Of a stretch of DNA of 64,000 nt, positions 24,419-33,074 are shown in pieces. The stretch covers positions 5,890,001 through 5,954,000 of the forward strand of contig NZ_CP107976.1 of NCBI RefSeq assembly GCF_036099295.1. Reading direction: 5' to 3'. Below the pieces are notes generated by a model. It was not told the origin of the DNA. It ran no database searches and was given only the letters and a program-made list of their open reading frames with translations. The DNA comes from Streptomyces sp. NBC_00358 (GTDB lineage Bacteria; Actinomycetota; Actinomycetes; Streptomycetales; Streptomycetaceae). Every line of letters begins with the position of its first letter. The first letter of the stretch is position 1. The translations under genes and the position numbers were made by a program.

Positions 24419-25300
24419 TCACAGGGCGTACATGACGTGCTGGATCAGGCTCAGTGAGTCACGTGACGCGTGCGACTCCGGTGCCGACTCGGGGTCGACG
24501 GGCGCCAGTGCCAGCTCCGACAGCCGCTCGAACATTTTCGTGTACTCGTCGAGATGGATCGCGTCCCGAAGGAAGAGGGAGTTCGTCGGGTGCTCCAGGT
24601 AGACCGTCCCGAGCTCGGGCGCGGTGCTGCCGTAGAGCACGAACGACTGGGTGTGGGCCGCGTAGATCCCCGCTTCGAACGGGTACACCTGTACGGCCAC
24701 GTTGGGCAGCCGCGATATCTCCATGAGCCGCAGCAGTTGCCGGCGCATGACCGCGGCACCGCCCACCCGGGTGTGCAGCGCGGCCTCGTGCACGACCGCC
24801 CGGTACCTCACCGGTGAGTCACCGGTGAGGACGCGCTGCCGGGCCAGGCGGAACTCCGCGTAGCGGTGGGCGCGCCGACGGTCCGGCTCGGTGGCTTCCA
24901 GCACCGCGCGGGCGTATTCCTCGGTCTGGAGCATTCCGGGGATCACGAGTGGCTCGTGCGTCCGCAGCACCGTCGACAGCGATTCCAGTTCCGCCAGGTC
25001 CCGGGCAGCCGGTCCGATGGTGTCGTTGAACTCGTCCCACCACCCCTTGCCGTTCTCCTGGGCCATCGCCATCAGCGCGTCGAAATAGGGCCCGGCCGGG
25101 CAGCCGTACTCCTGGAGGACCTTGTGCAGGCGGTTGCGCGAGACGTCGATGCGCCCGGTCTCGATGTTGCTGATGCGGGCGCGGTCGGCGTCGAGGATGG
25201 CCGCCGCGCGCTCGCCGGAGAGCCCGGCCCGGATCCGTAGGCCGCGCAGCTCCGCGCCGAGCCTGCGCTGGCGCTCGCTCGGGTTGCTCCTGGGTGCCAT
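24419..25300 (-). CDS. XRE-family regulator with DUF5753 (WhiJ-like group)
   Basis: A 293-residue regulator. The N-terminal HTH (residues about 12-65) includes LGAELRGLRIRAGLSGERAA and NIETGRIDVSRNRLHKVLQE. The rest is the DUF5753 domain, recognised by LESLSTVLRTHEPLVIPGML, QTEEYARAVLEA, VVHEAALHTRVGG, NVAVQVYPFEAGIYA and FLRDAIHLDEYTKMFERLSE. Start ATG 25300. It forms an operon with the DUF397 gene. An HATPase gene lies divergently 240 nt away, the usual three-gene Streptomyces module. It is likely a repressor of a nearby or distant target; specificity unknown. Confidence 0.9.
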   Translation of the reverse strand: MAPRSNPSERQRRLGAELRGLRIRAGLSGERAAAILDADRARISNIETGRIDVSRNRLHKVLQEYGCPAGPYFDALMAMAQENGKGWWDEFNDTIGPAARDLAELESLSTVLRTHEPLVIPGMLQTEEYARAVLEATEPDRRRAHRYAEFRLARQRVLTGDSPVRYRAVVHEAALHTRVGGAAVMRRQLLRLMEISRLPNVAVQVYPFEAGIYAAHTQSFVLYGSTAPELGTVYLEHPTNSLFLRDAIHLDEYTKMFERLSELALAPVDPESAPESHASRDSLSLIQHVMYAL

Positions 25301-25540
25301 GGCCGACCTCCTCGCGGAGCAGTCTGCCGATCTCGGCGCCCGCGAGTCGCCGACCCGTCGGCAGGTCACCCGCTTGGGTGACATACGGGGGAGATGCTTG
25401 CGTCGAGGGAAAACATTTCCCTACGGTCGAGGCGATCCACCTCGCCCCCGCGCTCCGAGGAAGTGCCCCCGTTCTCAACGCTGTTGAGGATTCGGGACCT
25501 GGTCGCCACGGCCGCGCGCAACCCGAAGGAGCCCCCTCCG

Positions 25541-25966
25541 ATGGAGGATCACCGACGCCCCACCGACGTCTCCCTCGTCTTTCCGCCCCACCCCGTCTGG
25601 GTGCGCACCGCCCGGGAGACCGTCCGTACCCTCCTCGCCGCCTCCCACCGGCCCGAACTCACCGACATCGCGGTGCTCCTGACCTCCGAGGCGGTCACCA
25701 ACGCCATCAAGGCCTCCGCCGGCCGGGGCCGCGCGACGCCCGTCACCCTGCGCGCCGGCTGGGCGGGCCCCCGTCGTCTGCGTGTTCTCGTCCACGACGA
25801 GGCTCCGGGCCTTCCCGGCTGCCGCACGCCCGGACCCGACGAGGAGGGCGGCCGGGGGATGCAGCTCATCTCCCGGGGCGCCGACGCCTGGGGCGTGTGC
25901 GGGCACGGGCCGGGGCGCGGCAAGGCGACCTGGTTCGAGCTCGGACGGTCGGACCTCCGTGGGTGA
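25541..25966 (+). CDS. ATP-binding (HATPase_c, RsbW/anti-sigma-like) protein
   Basis: A 141-residue GHKL-type protein like the many small Streptomyces anti-sigma-factor kinase homologues. Signatures are PHPVWVRTARETVRTLLAAS, the N box TSEAVTNAIKAS, the G1-like VLVHDEAPG and the G2-like EGGRGMQLISRGADAWGV. The start ATG 25541 has AAGGAG about 12 nt upstream; longer in-frame starts exist at 25394 but have no family sequence. It is divergent from the XRE/DUF397 operon. It may bind a sigma or anti-sigma partner that is not in the window. Confidence 0.85.
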   Translation: MEDHRRPTDVSLVFPPHPVWVRTARETVRTLLAASHRPELTDIAVLLTSEAVTNAIKASAGRGRATPVTLRAGWAGPRRLRVLVHDEAPGLPGCRTPGPDEEGGRGMQLISRGADAWGVCGHGPGRGKATWFELGRSDLRG

Positions 25967-26107
25967 GCGTCCGGGTGCGACGCTCACTCGTACGGAAGGC
26001 CGGGCGGGGTGACGGGCGATGCGTCAGGCGATGCGTCAGGTCTGTGACGCGGCTCACCAGGAAAAGGTGACAGGACGCTGTCGCGGACGGCTGCGACTGT
26101 CGACAGC

Positions 26108-27046
26108 ATGACGATCACAGACGAGGACTGCCTCGCCGAGACCCTGAAGTTCAACGAGAGCTTCGCCGCCACCGCGGCGAGCCGCCCGGCGCGCGAAGGA
26201 GTGCCGGACACGGCCCTGCTCGCCGCCCTGCGGCGCAACCGGCTCGCCGGCGACGCGCCCCCGGTGAGACTGCCGCAGGGCCGGGACCGCGTCATCGCGG
26301 ACGGGGTGCGGGCCCGAGTGTTCGTACCCGACCACGTCGACGGCGTGTACCTGCACATACACGGCGGCGGCTGGGCGTTCGGCTCCGCGGACGGGCAGGA
26401 CGAGAGGCTGTGGCGGCTCGCCGAACAGGCACGGCTGGCCGTGGTCAGCGTGGAGTACCGCCTCGCGCCGGAACACCCGTTCCCGGCCGGGCCCGATGAC
26501 TGTGAAGCGGCCGCCCGATGGCTGGTGGACCATGCCGCGGCCGAGTTCGGCACCCAACGGCTCCTGATCGGCGGTGAGTCGGCCGGTGCCCACCTGAGTG
26601 TCGTGACCCTGCTGCGCCTTCGCGACCGGCACGGCATCACCGGCGCGTTCCGGGCGGCCCACCTGCTCTTCGGCCCCTACGACCTGTCGATGACACCGAG
26701 CCAGCGACGGTTCGGATCGAGGCGGCTGCTGACCAACACCGACACGCTGCGGGGCAGCTACGAGCTGTTCACACCGGCCATGGGGACGGAACAGCGCCGC
26801 GATCCCGAGGTCTCACCGCTGTTCGCCGACCTGGCCGGCCTGCCGCCCGCCCGAATCGTCGTGGGCACCGAGGATCCGCTCCTGGACGACTCCCTGTTCC
26901 TGGCCCGACGCTGGCAGGCGGCCGGTGCGGCTGTGCAACTCGGTGTCGTCGCCGGCGCGATGCACGGCTTCACCCTGTTCCCCCTGACCATCACCGAGCG
27001 GGAACTGCGGCGCGAGCGGGACTTCCTGTCCACCGCCGGAAGGTAG
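26108..27046 (+). CDS. Alpha/beta hydrolase, hormone-sensitive-lipase (HSL) family esterase
   Basis: A 312-residue esterase. HGGGW (in YLHIHGGGWAFGS) makes the oxyanion hole, the nucleophile Ser lies in GGESAGAH, the Asp in GTEDPLLDD and the His in GAMHGFTLF, so the triad is complete. The YRLAPEHPFPA segment is diagnostic for the HSL group. The start ATG 26108 lacks a strong ribosome-binding site. It precedes the WYL regulator by 10 nt in the same direction, so the two are probably cotranscribed. It likely hydrolyses a short-chain ester; the natural substrate is unknown. Confidence 0.9.
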   Translation: MTITDEDCLAETLKFNESFAATAASRPAREGVPDTALLAALRRNRLAGDAPPVRLPQGRDRVIADGVRARVFVPDHVDGVYLHIHGGGWAFGSADGQDERLWRLAEQARLAVVSVEYRLAPEHPFPAGPDDCEAAARWLVDHAAAEFGTQRLLIGGESAGAHLSVVTLLRLRDRHGITGAFRAAHLLFGPYDLSMTPSQRRFGSRRLLTNTDTLRGSYELFTPAMGTEQRRDPEVSPLFADLAGLPPARIVVGTEDPLLDDSLFLARRWQAAGAAVQLGVVAGAMHGFTLFPLTITERELRRERDFLSTAGR

Positions 27047-27056
27047 CGTCGGGCGC

Positions 27057-27800
27057 GTGAACCGCACTACTCGGCTCTACGCGCTGGTGGAAGAGTTGCG
27101 CGCGGCGGCGCCGCGACCGCTGACGGTCGCCGCGCTCGCCGCGCGATTCGAGGTGAACGCCCGCACGGTGCAGCGTGACCTCCAGGCGCTGATGGAGGCC
27201 GGTGTCCCGGTGCGCGCCACACCCGGGCGAGGCGGGGGCTGGTCGATCGACCCGGAGATGACCCTGCCCCCGATCCGGTTCACGGCCGCCGAAGCCTCGG
27301 CACTGGCCGTCGCGCTCGCCGGGGCGGACGCCTCCGCGCCGTACGCCGGTGCGGCCCGCACGGCAGCCCAGAAGATCGCGGCCTCGATGACCGGCCCCGC
27401 CTCGGTGGCGGCACAGGAACTCGCCGCACGGATCGTCGCGCTGCCCTCCCCGGCCGACTCCACGGTCCGCGGCGCGGTGGAGCGGGCCCTCACCGCGAAC
27501 TCGGTCCTGCGGCTGTCCTACGTCGACGCGGCAGGACGCGAGAGCGACCGCGTGGTGGAGCCCGCCGGACTGCTGACCGCCGACGGCCGGTGGTACCTCA
27601 TCGCCTGGTGTCGCACGCGGCAGGCCGGCCGGGGTTTCCGGCTCGACCGCATCACAGCGGCGGCTCCGACCGACGAGCGGGCGCGGCCCCATGATCTGAC
27701 CCGGCTGCTGCTCGGCTCGGCCGCGGCCGGGGCGATGCGGCCCACCGCGCTGGCTTCACTCACGCCGCCGTCCGGGAAACGGAAGGCGCCGCGTCGGTGA
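27057..27800 (+). CDS. WYL-domain transcriptional regulator (YafY/DeoR-type HTH)
   Basis: A 247-residue regulator. The N-terminal winged HTH is NRTTRLYALVEELRAA followed by TVAALAARFEVNARTVQRDL and QALMEAGVPV. The WYL domain covers about 130-215 with WYLIAWCRTRQAGRGFRLDR. The start is GTG 27057, 10 nt after the esterase stop, so it should regulate or be expressed with that gene. The effector may be nucleic acid-derived or a small molecule, as for other WYL proteins. It is convergent with bglC. Confidence 0.88.
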   Translation: MNRTTRLYALVEELRAAAPRPLTVAALAARFEVNARTVQRDLQALMEAGVPVRATPGRGGGWSIDPEMTLPPIRFTAAEASALAVALAGADASAPYAGAARTAAQKIAASMTGPASVAAQELAARIVALPSPADSTVRGAVERALTANSVLRLSYVDAAGRESDRVVEPAGLLTADGRWYLIAWCRTRQAGRGFRLDRITAAAPTDERARPHDLTRLLLGSAAAGAMRPTALASLTPPSGKRKAPRR

Positions 27801-27893
27801 AGCCTCCTGGCACGGAGAACGCGGCGAGGCGCGGCACCCCCCTCGGGTGTCGCGCCCCGTGTCCGTGTCCCCCGTGTCCCCCGGGCGGTGGGC

Positions 27894-29324
27894 CTACTCG
27901 GCGGGCGTCACCGGGGCCAGCGTTCCCGTGCGGGCCGCCCGGCTGTACCAGTGGGCGCTCGACTTCGGGGTGCGGATCTGGGTCGCGTAGTCGACGTAGA
28001 CCGCGCCGAAGCGCTTGCCGTAGCCGTAGGACCACTCGAAGTTGTCCAGAAGCGACCAGAGGTAGTAGCCGCGGACGTCCGCGCCGTCGGCGATCGCGCG
28101 GTGCACGGCCGACAGGTGGCCGTTGAGGTAGGCGATGCGCTCGGGGTCGTGGACCCGGCCGTCCGGGTCCGGCTTGTCGTCGTAGGCCGCGCCGTTCTCC
28201 GTCACGTACAGGGGCAGACCCGGTACCTCACGGGTGTACCGCATGATCAGGTCGTGCAGACCCGTCGGGTCGATCGTCCAGCCCATCTCCGTGCGCTCAC
28301 CCGGGGTCTGGTGGAACGCGACGTCGTCCGCGCCCGGCCAGGGGGAGTGCGAGCTGGCGCCGTGGCCGTCCGCGCGCGGACCGTCCGCGTGAGCGGCGGC
28401 CGCGGAAACCAGCGTGGGCGTGTAGTAGTTGAGGCCGAGCGCGTCCAACGGCTGGTGGATCGCCCTGAGATCGCCGTCCTGGACGAACGACCAGTCGGTG
28501 ACCGACCGGGTCGCCGTGAACAGGGTCTGCGGGTACGCGCCGTGCAGCATCGGGCCGTGGAAGACGCCGTTGGCCAGGTCGTCGATGCGCTGGACCGCGT
28601 CCAGGTCCGCCGGGTCCTGCGAAACCGGCCTGACCACCGAGGAGTTGAGGCTCACCGCGACCGAGTTGCGGGACGGCATCACGGAACGGAGCGCCGAAGT
28701 GCCGAGCCCGTGCGCCAGGTTCAGGTGGTGGGCCGCGCGCAGGGACGCCGCCGGGTCCGTCCGGCCGGGAGCGTGCACCCCGGAGCCGTACCCCAGGAAG
28801 GCGCTGCACCAGGGCTCGTTCAGGGTGATCCACTGCTCGACCCGGTCGCCCAGCGCCTCGCCCACGATCTGCGCGTACTCCGCGAAACGCAGCGCCGTCT
28901 CGCGCTCCGGCCAGCCGCCCGCGTCCTCCAGCTCCTGCGGCAGGTCCCAGTGGTAGAGGGTGACGGCGGGCTTGATGCCGTGGGCCAGCAACTCGTCGAC
29001 CAGACGCCGGTAGAAGTCCAGGCCGCGCTGGACCGCGGGGCCCCGGCCGGTCGGCTGCACCCGCGACCAGGAGACCGAGAAGCGGTACGCGCCCAGGCCG
29101 AGGTCCGCCATCAGGGCCACGTCGTCGCGGTAGCGGTGATAGTGGTCGACAGCGATGTCACCGTGCTCGCCGCCGGCCGTCTTGCCCGGTGTATGGCTGA
29201 AGGTGTCCCAGATCGAGGGTGTGCGGCCGTCCTCCCGCACGGCTCCCTCGATCTGGTACGCGGAGGTCGCCGCGCCCCAGAGGAAGGCCGGAGGGAAGGT
29301 CACGGGTGTTATGGGCTCAGGCAT
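27894..29324 (-). CDS. bglC: GH1 beta-glucosidase BglC (intracellular cellobiose hydrolase)
   Basis: A 476-residue GH1 enzyme. The substrate region begins [20 protein letters not shown]; the acid/base Glu is in ITLNEPWC, the nucleophile in [12 protein letters not shown], and the C-terminal [18 protein letters not shown] motif is complete. No signal peptide, so it acts inside the cell on sugar taken up by CebEFG. The start ATG 29324 sits directly beside a CebR-type box (29324-29337). It is the last gene of cebE-cebF-cebG-bglC, 106 nt downstream of cebG, and may have its own CebR-controlled promoter. In Streptomyces, BglC cleaves cellobiose and cellotriose to glucose. Confidence 0.95.
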   Translation of the reverse strand: MPEPITPVTFPPAFLWGAATSAYQIEGAVREDGRTPSIWDTFSHTPGKTAGGEHGDIAVDHYHRYRDDVALMADLGLGAYRFSVSWSRVQPTGRGPAVQRGLDFYRRLVDELLAHGIKPAVTLYHWDLPQELEDAGGWPERETALRFAEYAQIVGEALGDRVEQWITLNEPWCSAFLGYGSGVHAPGRTDPAASLRAAHHLNLAHGLGTSALRSVMPSRNSVAVSLNSSVVRPVSQDPADLDAVQRIDDLANGVFHGPMLHGAYPQTLFTATRSVTDWSFVQDGDLRAIHQPLDALGLNYYTPTLVSAAAAHADGPRADGHGASSHSPWPGADDVAFHQTPGERTEMGWTIDPTGLHDLIMRYTREVPGLPLYVTENGAAYDDKPDPDGRVHDPERIAYLNGHLSAVHRAIADGADVRGYYLWSLLDNFEWSYGYGKRFGAVYVDYATQIRTPKSSAHWYSRAARTGTLAPVTPAE

Positions 29325-29337
29325 GGAAGCGCTCCCA
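29324..29337. promoter_or_regulatory. CebR box upstream of bglC
   Basis: TGGAAGCGCTCCCA matches the CebR operator TGGGAGCGCTCCCA at 13 of 14 bases. It overlaps the first base of the bglC start codon and lies just upstream of it. It is the known second CebR site in Streptomyces ceb/bglC loci. Confidence 0.85.
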
Positions 29338-29390
29338 AGGGGGGTCGTGAAGACCGACGGGTTGGAGGAGGGGAGGAGAGGCGGGACGAA

Positions 29391-29420
29391 GGGGGCCGAG
29401 GCGGCGCCGGCCCGGCCCCC
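29391..29420. terminator. Hairpin downstream of cebG
   Basis: Arms GGGGGCCG (29391-29398) and CGGCCCCC (29413-29420) with a 14-nt loop lie 10 nt after the cebG stop. This may attenuate transcription between cebG and bglC, in keeping with separate control of bglC. Confidence 0.45.
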
Positions 29421-29430
29421 GAAGAGGCGG

Positions 29431-30342
29431 TCAGCCCTTGATCGCGCCCTGCATGATCCCGCCCACGATCTGCTTGCCGAACAGGAGGAAGGCGATGAGC
29501 AGCGGCAGGGTGCCGAGCAGCGCGCCCGCCATGATCACGGCCTGGTCGGGGACATATCCGGTTCCCAGCGCGGCGAGGGCGACCTGCACGGTCGGGTTCT
29601 GCTGGTTCAGGGCGATGATCGGCCACAGGAAGTCGTTCCAGGCCATCACGAACGTCAGCAGGCCGAGCACCGCCATGGCCGGCCGCGCCGCCGGGAAGAC
29701 GACGTGCCAGACGACCCGCAGACTGCTGGCGCCGTCGACCCGCGCCGCCTCGATCAGTTCGGAGGGCAGCGCCTGGATCAGGTACTGCCGCATGAAGAAC
29801 GTACCGAAGGCACTCACCAGGGTGGGCAGGATGACCGTCTGGAGCTGGTTCGACCAGCCCAGATCGCTGATCCACAGATACAGCGGCACGACGGCGAGCT
29901 GCGGCGGGATCATCATCGTGCCGATGGTCAGCAGCAGAAGAAGACCGGAGAACCTGAACCGCAGCTTGGCGAAGGCGAACCCGGCGAGCGTGGAGAACAC
30001 CACCGTACCGACGGTGATGGTCCCGGCGACGATCGTGGAGTTGACCATCGCGGTACCGAGCCCGGCCTGTTCCCACGCGGCCTGGAGGTTCTTGAACAGG
30101 TTCCCGCCGAACCACAGCGGCGGCGGTGTCTGCGCCAGCCGCTCGTTGTTGCGCGAGGCGGCGATGGCCGTCCAGACCAGCGGGGCGAGCGAGACCAGCG
30201 CGAAGACGGTCAGGACGAGGTAGGTGACCGGACCCGCGTGCATCTGCTTGCCCGCGCCGAGCACCCGGCGGCGTCCGGGGCCCCGGACGACCGGGGTTCC
30301 CTTCGCCTCCGCCTGAGGGGGAGTCAGTTCAGTGGTGGTCAT
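29431..30342 (-). CDS. cebG: CebG, cellobiose/cellotriose ABC transporter permease
   Basis: A 303-residue MalG-type permease with six membrane spans, among them [20 protein letters not shown] and [20 protein letters not shown]. The EAA loop reads [20 protein letters not shown], the contact site for the ATPase (MsiK, encoded elsewhere in Streptomyces). The start ATG 30342 overlaps the cebF stop (ATGA) and has a GAGGAAAT ribosome-binding site. The longer upstream open frame is not needed. The transport operon lacks its own ATPase, as usual for sugar importers in this genus. Confidence 0.93.
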   Translation of the reverse strand: MTTTELTPPQAEAKGTPVVRGPGRRRVLGAGKQMHAGPVTYLVLTVFALVSLAPLVWTAIAASRNNERLAQTPPPLWFGGNLFKNLQAAWEQAGLGTAMVNSTIVAGTITVGTVVFSTLAGFAFAKLRFRFSGLLLLLTIGTMMIPPQLAVVPLYLWISDLGWSNQLQTVILPTLVSAFGTFFMRQYLIQALPSELIEAARVDGASSLRVVWHVVFPAARPAMAVLGLLTFVMAWNDFLWPIIALNQQNPTVQVALAALGTGYVPDQAVIMAGALLGTLPLLIAFLLFGKQIVGGIMQGAIKG

Positions 30343-31367
30343 TGGGATTTCCTCAGCCGTCGGGTGATCAGCAGGTTGATCGCGGCGACGATCAGCAGGA
30401 TCAGGAACATCGTCCATGCGATCGCTGACGCCTTGCCGAGGTTGCCGATGCCCCAGCCCTGGTCGTACATGTAGAGGCCGAGCGTCTGGTACTGGTGCGC
30501 GGAGCCGCCCTTCGAGCCGCTGACCCCGCCGAACAGGAGCGGCTCACCGAACAGCTGCGTCGCGCCGATCGTGGACACGACCACCGTGAACAGGATCGTC
30601 GGCCGCAGCATCGGGATCGTCACATGGCGGAACTGCTGCCAGCGGCCCGCGCCGTCCAGCGCCGCCGACTCGTACAGGTCGGCGGGGATCGCCTGCATCG
30701 CCGCGAGGTAGATCAGCGCGTTGTACCCGGTCCACCGCCAGATCACGATCGAGGAGACGGCGAACTGACCGCCCCAGTCGGACTCGCGCCAGTTGATCGC
30801 GTGGACCCCGACGAAGTGCAGCAGCCAGTTGACCATGCCGCCGTCCCACGAATACAGCAGCGTGAAGACGAGCGTCGCCGCCGCCACCGAGGTGGCGTAC
30901 GGGGTGAGCATCACGACCCGCCACACGGTCGAGCCGCGCAGCCGGTAGTTGAGCAGATGGGCGATCGCCAGCGCCATGAGCAACTGCGGCACCGTCGAGA
31001 TCACACCGATGGTGAAGGTGTTCCCCAGGGCGTTCCAGAAGAACTCCGAGGACAGCAGGTTCTTGTAGTTGTCCAGGCCGGCCCAGGTCTGGTGGTCCAG
31101 GCCGGAGAGCTGCACGTTGTGCAGCGAGTACCAGGCCGTGTAGAGCAGCGGCCCGAGCCCGAAGGCACCGAAGATGATGAAGAAGGGGGCGATGAACGCG
31201 TACGGCGACGCCTTCATGTCCCAGCGGTACAGCCGGCTGCGCCAGGAGTCCGGGCTCGGCGGCGGCGTACCGCGACCCTGAGCGCCCCGGGCCGCGCCCG
31301 GCTGGGAGCCGGGCGCGGCGTCGGCGCTCGTCGCGGGGTGCGCGAGAGCCTGCTTGGAGCTGGTCAC
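30339..31367 (-). CDS. cebF: CebF, cellobiose/cellotriose ABC transporter permease
   Basis: A 342-residue MalF-type permease. A hydrophilic N-terminus of about 50 residues precedes the first span (KASPYAFIAPFFIIFGAFGL); the EAA loop reads DLYESAALDGAGRWQQFRHV. Starts at GTG 31367 in a GTGA overlap with the cebE stop, and overlaps cebG by 4 nt, so cebE-F-G are translationally coupled. It forms the membrane channel with CebG and receives sugar from the lipoprotein CebE. The function follows from the BglC and CebR context. Confidence 0.93.
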   Translation of the reverse strand: MTSSKQALAHPATSADAAPGSQPGAARGAQGRGTPPPSPDSWRSRLYRWDMKASPYAFIAPFFIIFGAFGLGPLLYTAWYSLHNVQLSGLDHQTWAGLDNYKNLLSSEFFWNALGNTFTIGVISTVPQLLMALAIAHLLNYRLRGSTVWRVVMLTPYATSVAAATLVFTLLYSWDGGMVNWLLHFVGVHAINWRESDWGGQFAVSSIVIWRWTGYNALIYLAAMQAIPADLYESAALDGAGRWQQFRHVTIPMLRPTILFTVVVSTIGATQLFGEPLLFGGVSGSKGGSAHQYQTLGLYMYDQGWGIGNLGKASAIAWTMFLILLIVAAINLLITRRLRKSQ

Positions 31368-32686
31368 TGGCCGAGCACGTCCTTGATCTCAGCCTTTGCC
31401 GCGTTCCAGCCCTGGTCGGGCGTCTTGCCCTTCTGCTCGACCTGGAGGATGCCCACGTCGGTGATCGCGGTACCGATCGGCTGGTCCTTGGTGCCGAAGT
31501 GCTGGACCGGGATGGTCTTCGCCGAGTCGGCGAAGATCTGCGTGATCGGGGCGTCGGAGAAGTACGCCGTGGTGTCCGCGGCCGGCTTCAGGCTGGAGTA
31601 CGCCCCCGGGGTCGAGGGGAAGCTGGCCTGCTTGGCGAAGACCTTCGCCTGCTGCTCCGGCGCGGTCAGCCACTTGGCCAGCGCGATGGCCTCCTTCTGG
31701 TGCTTGCCCGCCGTCGGCACGCCGATGAACGAACCGCCCCAGTTGGCCGCGGTCGGCGCCGCCGCCACGTCCCACTTGCCCTTGCCCGAGTCACCGGACT
31801 TCTGCTCGATGTAGCCGATCATCCACGCGGGACAGGCCACGGTCGCGAACGAGCCCTTGGCGAAGCCCTGGTCCCATGTCGGGTCGAACTGCTTCAGCTT
31901 CGCCGACATGTTGCTGGTCGCCACCTCCATGGCGGTGTTCCAGGACTTCTTGACACCCGTGGACTTGTCCCAGATGACGTTGCCGTCCTTGTCGTAGTAC
32001 CGCTGGCTCTCGCCACCGAGGGCCGCGTTGTACACCGACGAGGCGGAGTCCACGAACTTGGTGCCGCTGGGCGCCTTCTTCATGTAGTCCTTGCCGACGG
32101 CGACGTACTTGGACCAGTCGCCCTTCCACTGCGCGGCGAGCTTGGTGCGGTCCGTCTCCAGACCGGCCTTCGCGAACAGGTCCTTGCGGTAGCAGATCGC
32201 CATCGGGCCGATGTCGGTGCCGAGTGCGATCGTCTTGCCGTCCTTGGTGGTGGCCTGGGAGGTCTTCCAGTCCAGCCACTGCGACTTGTCGACCTCCTTG
32301 CCGAGGTCGACGAACTTGTCGGCCTGGGTCTGGACGGCCTCGGTGATGTTGCCGACCTCGATCGCCTGGATGTCGTCGGTGCCGGCACCGGCCTGCAGAC
32401 GCGTGAGCGTCTTGGGCCAGTACACATCCGTACGAGTGGTGACGTTCTCCTTGATCGAGATGGTCGGGTGAAGCTTCGTGTACTCGTCGTAGAGACCGGC
32501 CTGCTTGTAGCCGAAGACGCCGAACGTGCCGACGGTCAGCGTCGTCTTGCCGCCCTTGCCTCCCCCGTCCGAGTTCGACGAACCGTCGTTCGAGTCCTTC
32601 GAGCAGCCGGCCAGCAGCCCTGCGGTCATCGCTGCGACGGCCGCGATGGCCGCCAGCCTGCGGGACCGGCGGGTACTCGTACGCAT
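31364..32686 (-). CDS. cebE: CebE, cellobiose/cellotriose-binding lipoprotein
   Basis: A 440-residue solute-binding protein. A basic start and hydrophobic segment lead to the lipobox LLAGC, with lipidated C28, then a Ser/Asn/Gly-rich spacer and a mature type I sugar-binding fold (TTLTVGTFGVFGYKQAG, LQAGAGTDDIQAIEVGNI, PAWMIGYIEQKSGD). The start ATG 32686 has AGGAGG 8-9 nt upstream. It is the first gene of the ceb operon, about 120 nt downstream of a perfect CebR box. It binds cello-oligosaccharides outside the membrane in related strains; S. scabiei CebE also takes up the signal for thaxtomin synthesis. Confidence 0.93.
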   Translation of the reverse strand: MRTSTRRSRRLAAIAAVAAMTAGLLAGCSKDSNDGSSNSDGGGKGGKTTLTVGTFGVFGYKQAGLYDEYTKLHPTISIKENVTTRTDVYWPKTLTRLQAGAGTDDIQAIEVGNITEAVQTQADKFVDLGKEVDKSQWLDWKTSQATTKDGKTIALGTDIGPMAICYRKDLFAKAGLETDRTKLAAQWKGDWSKYVAVGKDYMKKAPSGTKFVDSASSVYNAALGGESQRYYDKDGNVIWDKSTGVKKSWNTAMEVATSNMSAKLKQFDPTWDQGFAKGSFATVACPAWMIGYIEQKSGDSGKGKWDVAAAPTAANWGGSFIGVPTAGKHQKEAIALAKWLTAPEQQAKVFAKQASFPSTPGAYSSLKPAADTTAYFSDAPITQIFADSAKTIPVQHFGTKDQPIGTAITDVGILQVEQKGKTPDQGWNAAKAEIKDVLGQ

Positions 32687-33074
32687 TGCGTCCTCCTGTT
32701 GCCTGACGTGCCGACCCCCCGGCCAACTGCATTGGTGGCGCCCGTTTTTCTCGCTGCGGCTCGGGCGGGGAACGTGCGGGTTGTGTATGTGTCAGGTACT
32801 GTGGGAGCGCTCCCACCAGTGATGTGTTGAAGAGTCGCCGGTTCGAGCGGGGGTGTCAAGGGTGAGGGAGCGGAGAGATGCGTTCAGTTATCGGCCTGTT
32901 AGCTGAAGATGTCATTCCGCCACATGGCCAGAAGAGTCTTATAGCCGCTTCGGCACTCGAAGACGAGCGCCCGGTGCGGCAGGGGCTCCCTGGGTGGCGG
33001 CCCAGTGTCGCTCGCATCCGCGGACGAGGCTGTTAGATTCCAGGCCAACTTGGTGTCGACGGGAGGCGGAGCCC
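32687..33074. other. cebE-cebR divergent intergenic region
   Basis: A 388-nt gap with the promoters of cebE and cebR. It holds the perfect CebR operator at 32802-32815. Between 32880 and 32960 it is less GC-rich (CAGTTATCGGCCTGTTAGCT), which suits a promoter. Ribosome-binding sites are AGGAGG upstream of cebE and GGGAGGCGG at 33061-33069 before cebR. No small ORF was found. Confidence 0.6.
32802..32815. promoter_or_regulatory. CebR operator (perfect) between cebE and cebR
   Basis: TGGGAGCGCTCCCA is a perfect 14-bp palindrome and an exact match to the CebR-binding consensus; GTGGG...CCCAC extends it to 16 bp. It lies 116 nt upstream of cebE and 260 nt before cebR. Cellobiose or cellotriose should release the repressor. 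Confidence 0.92.
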
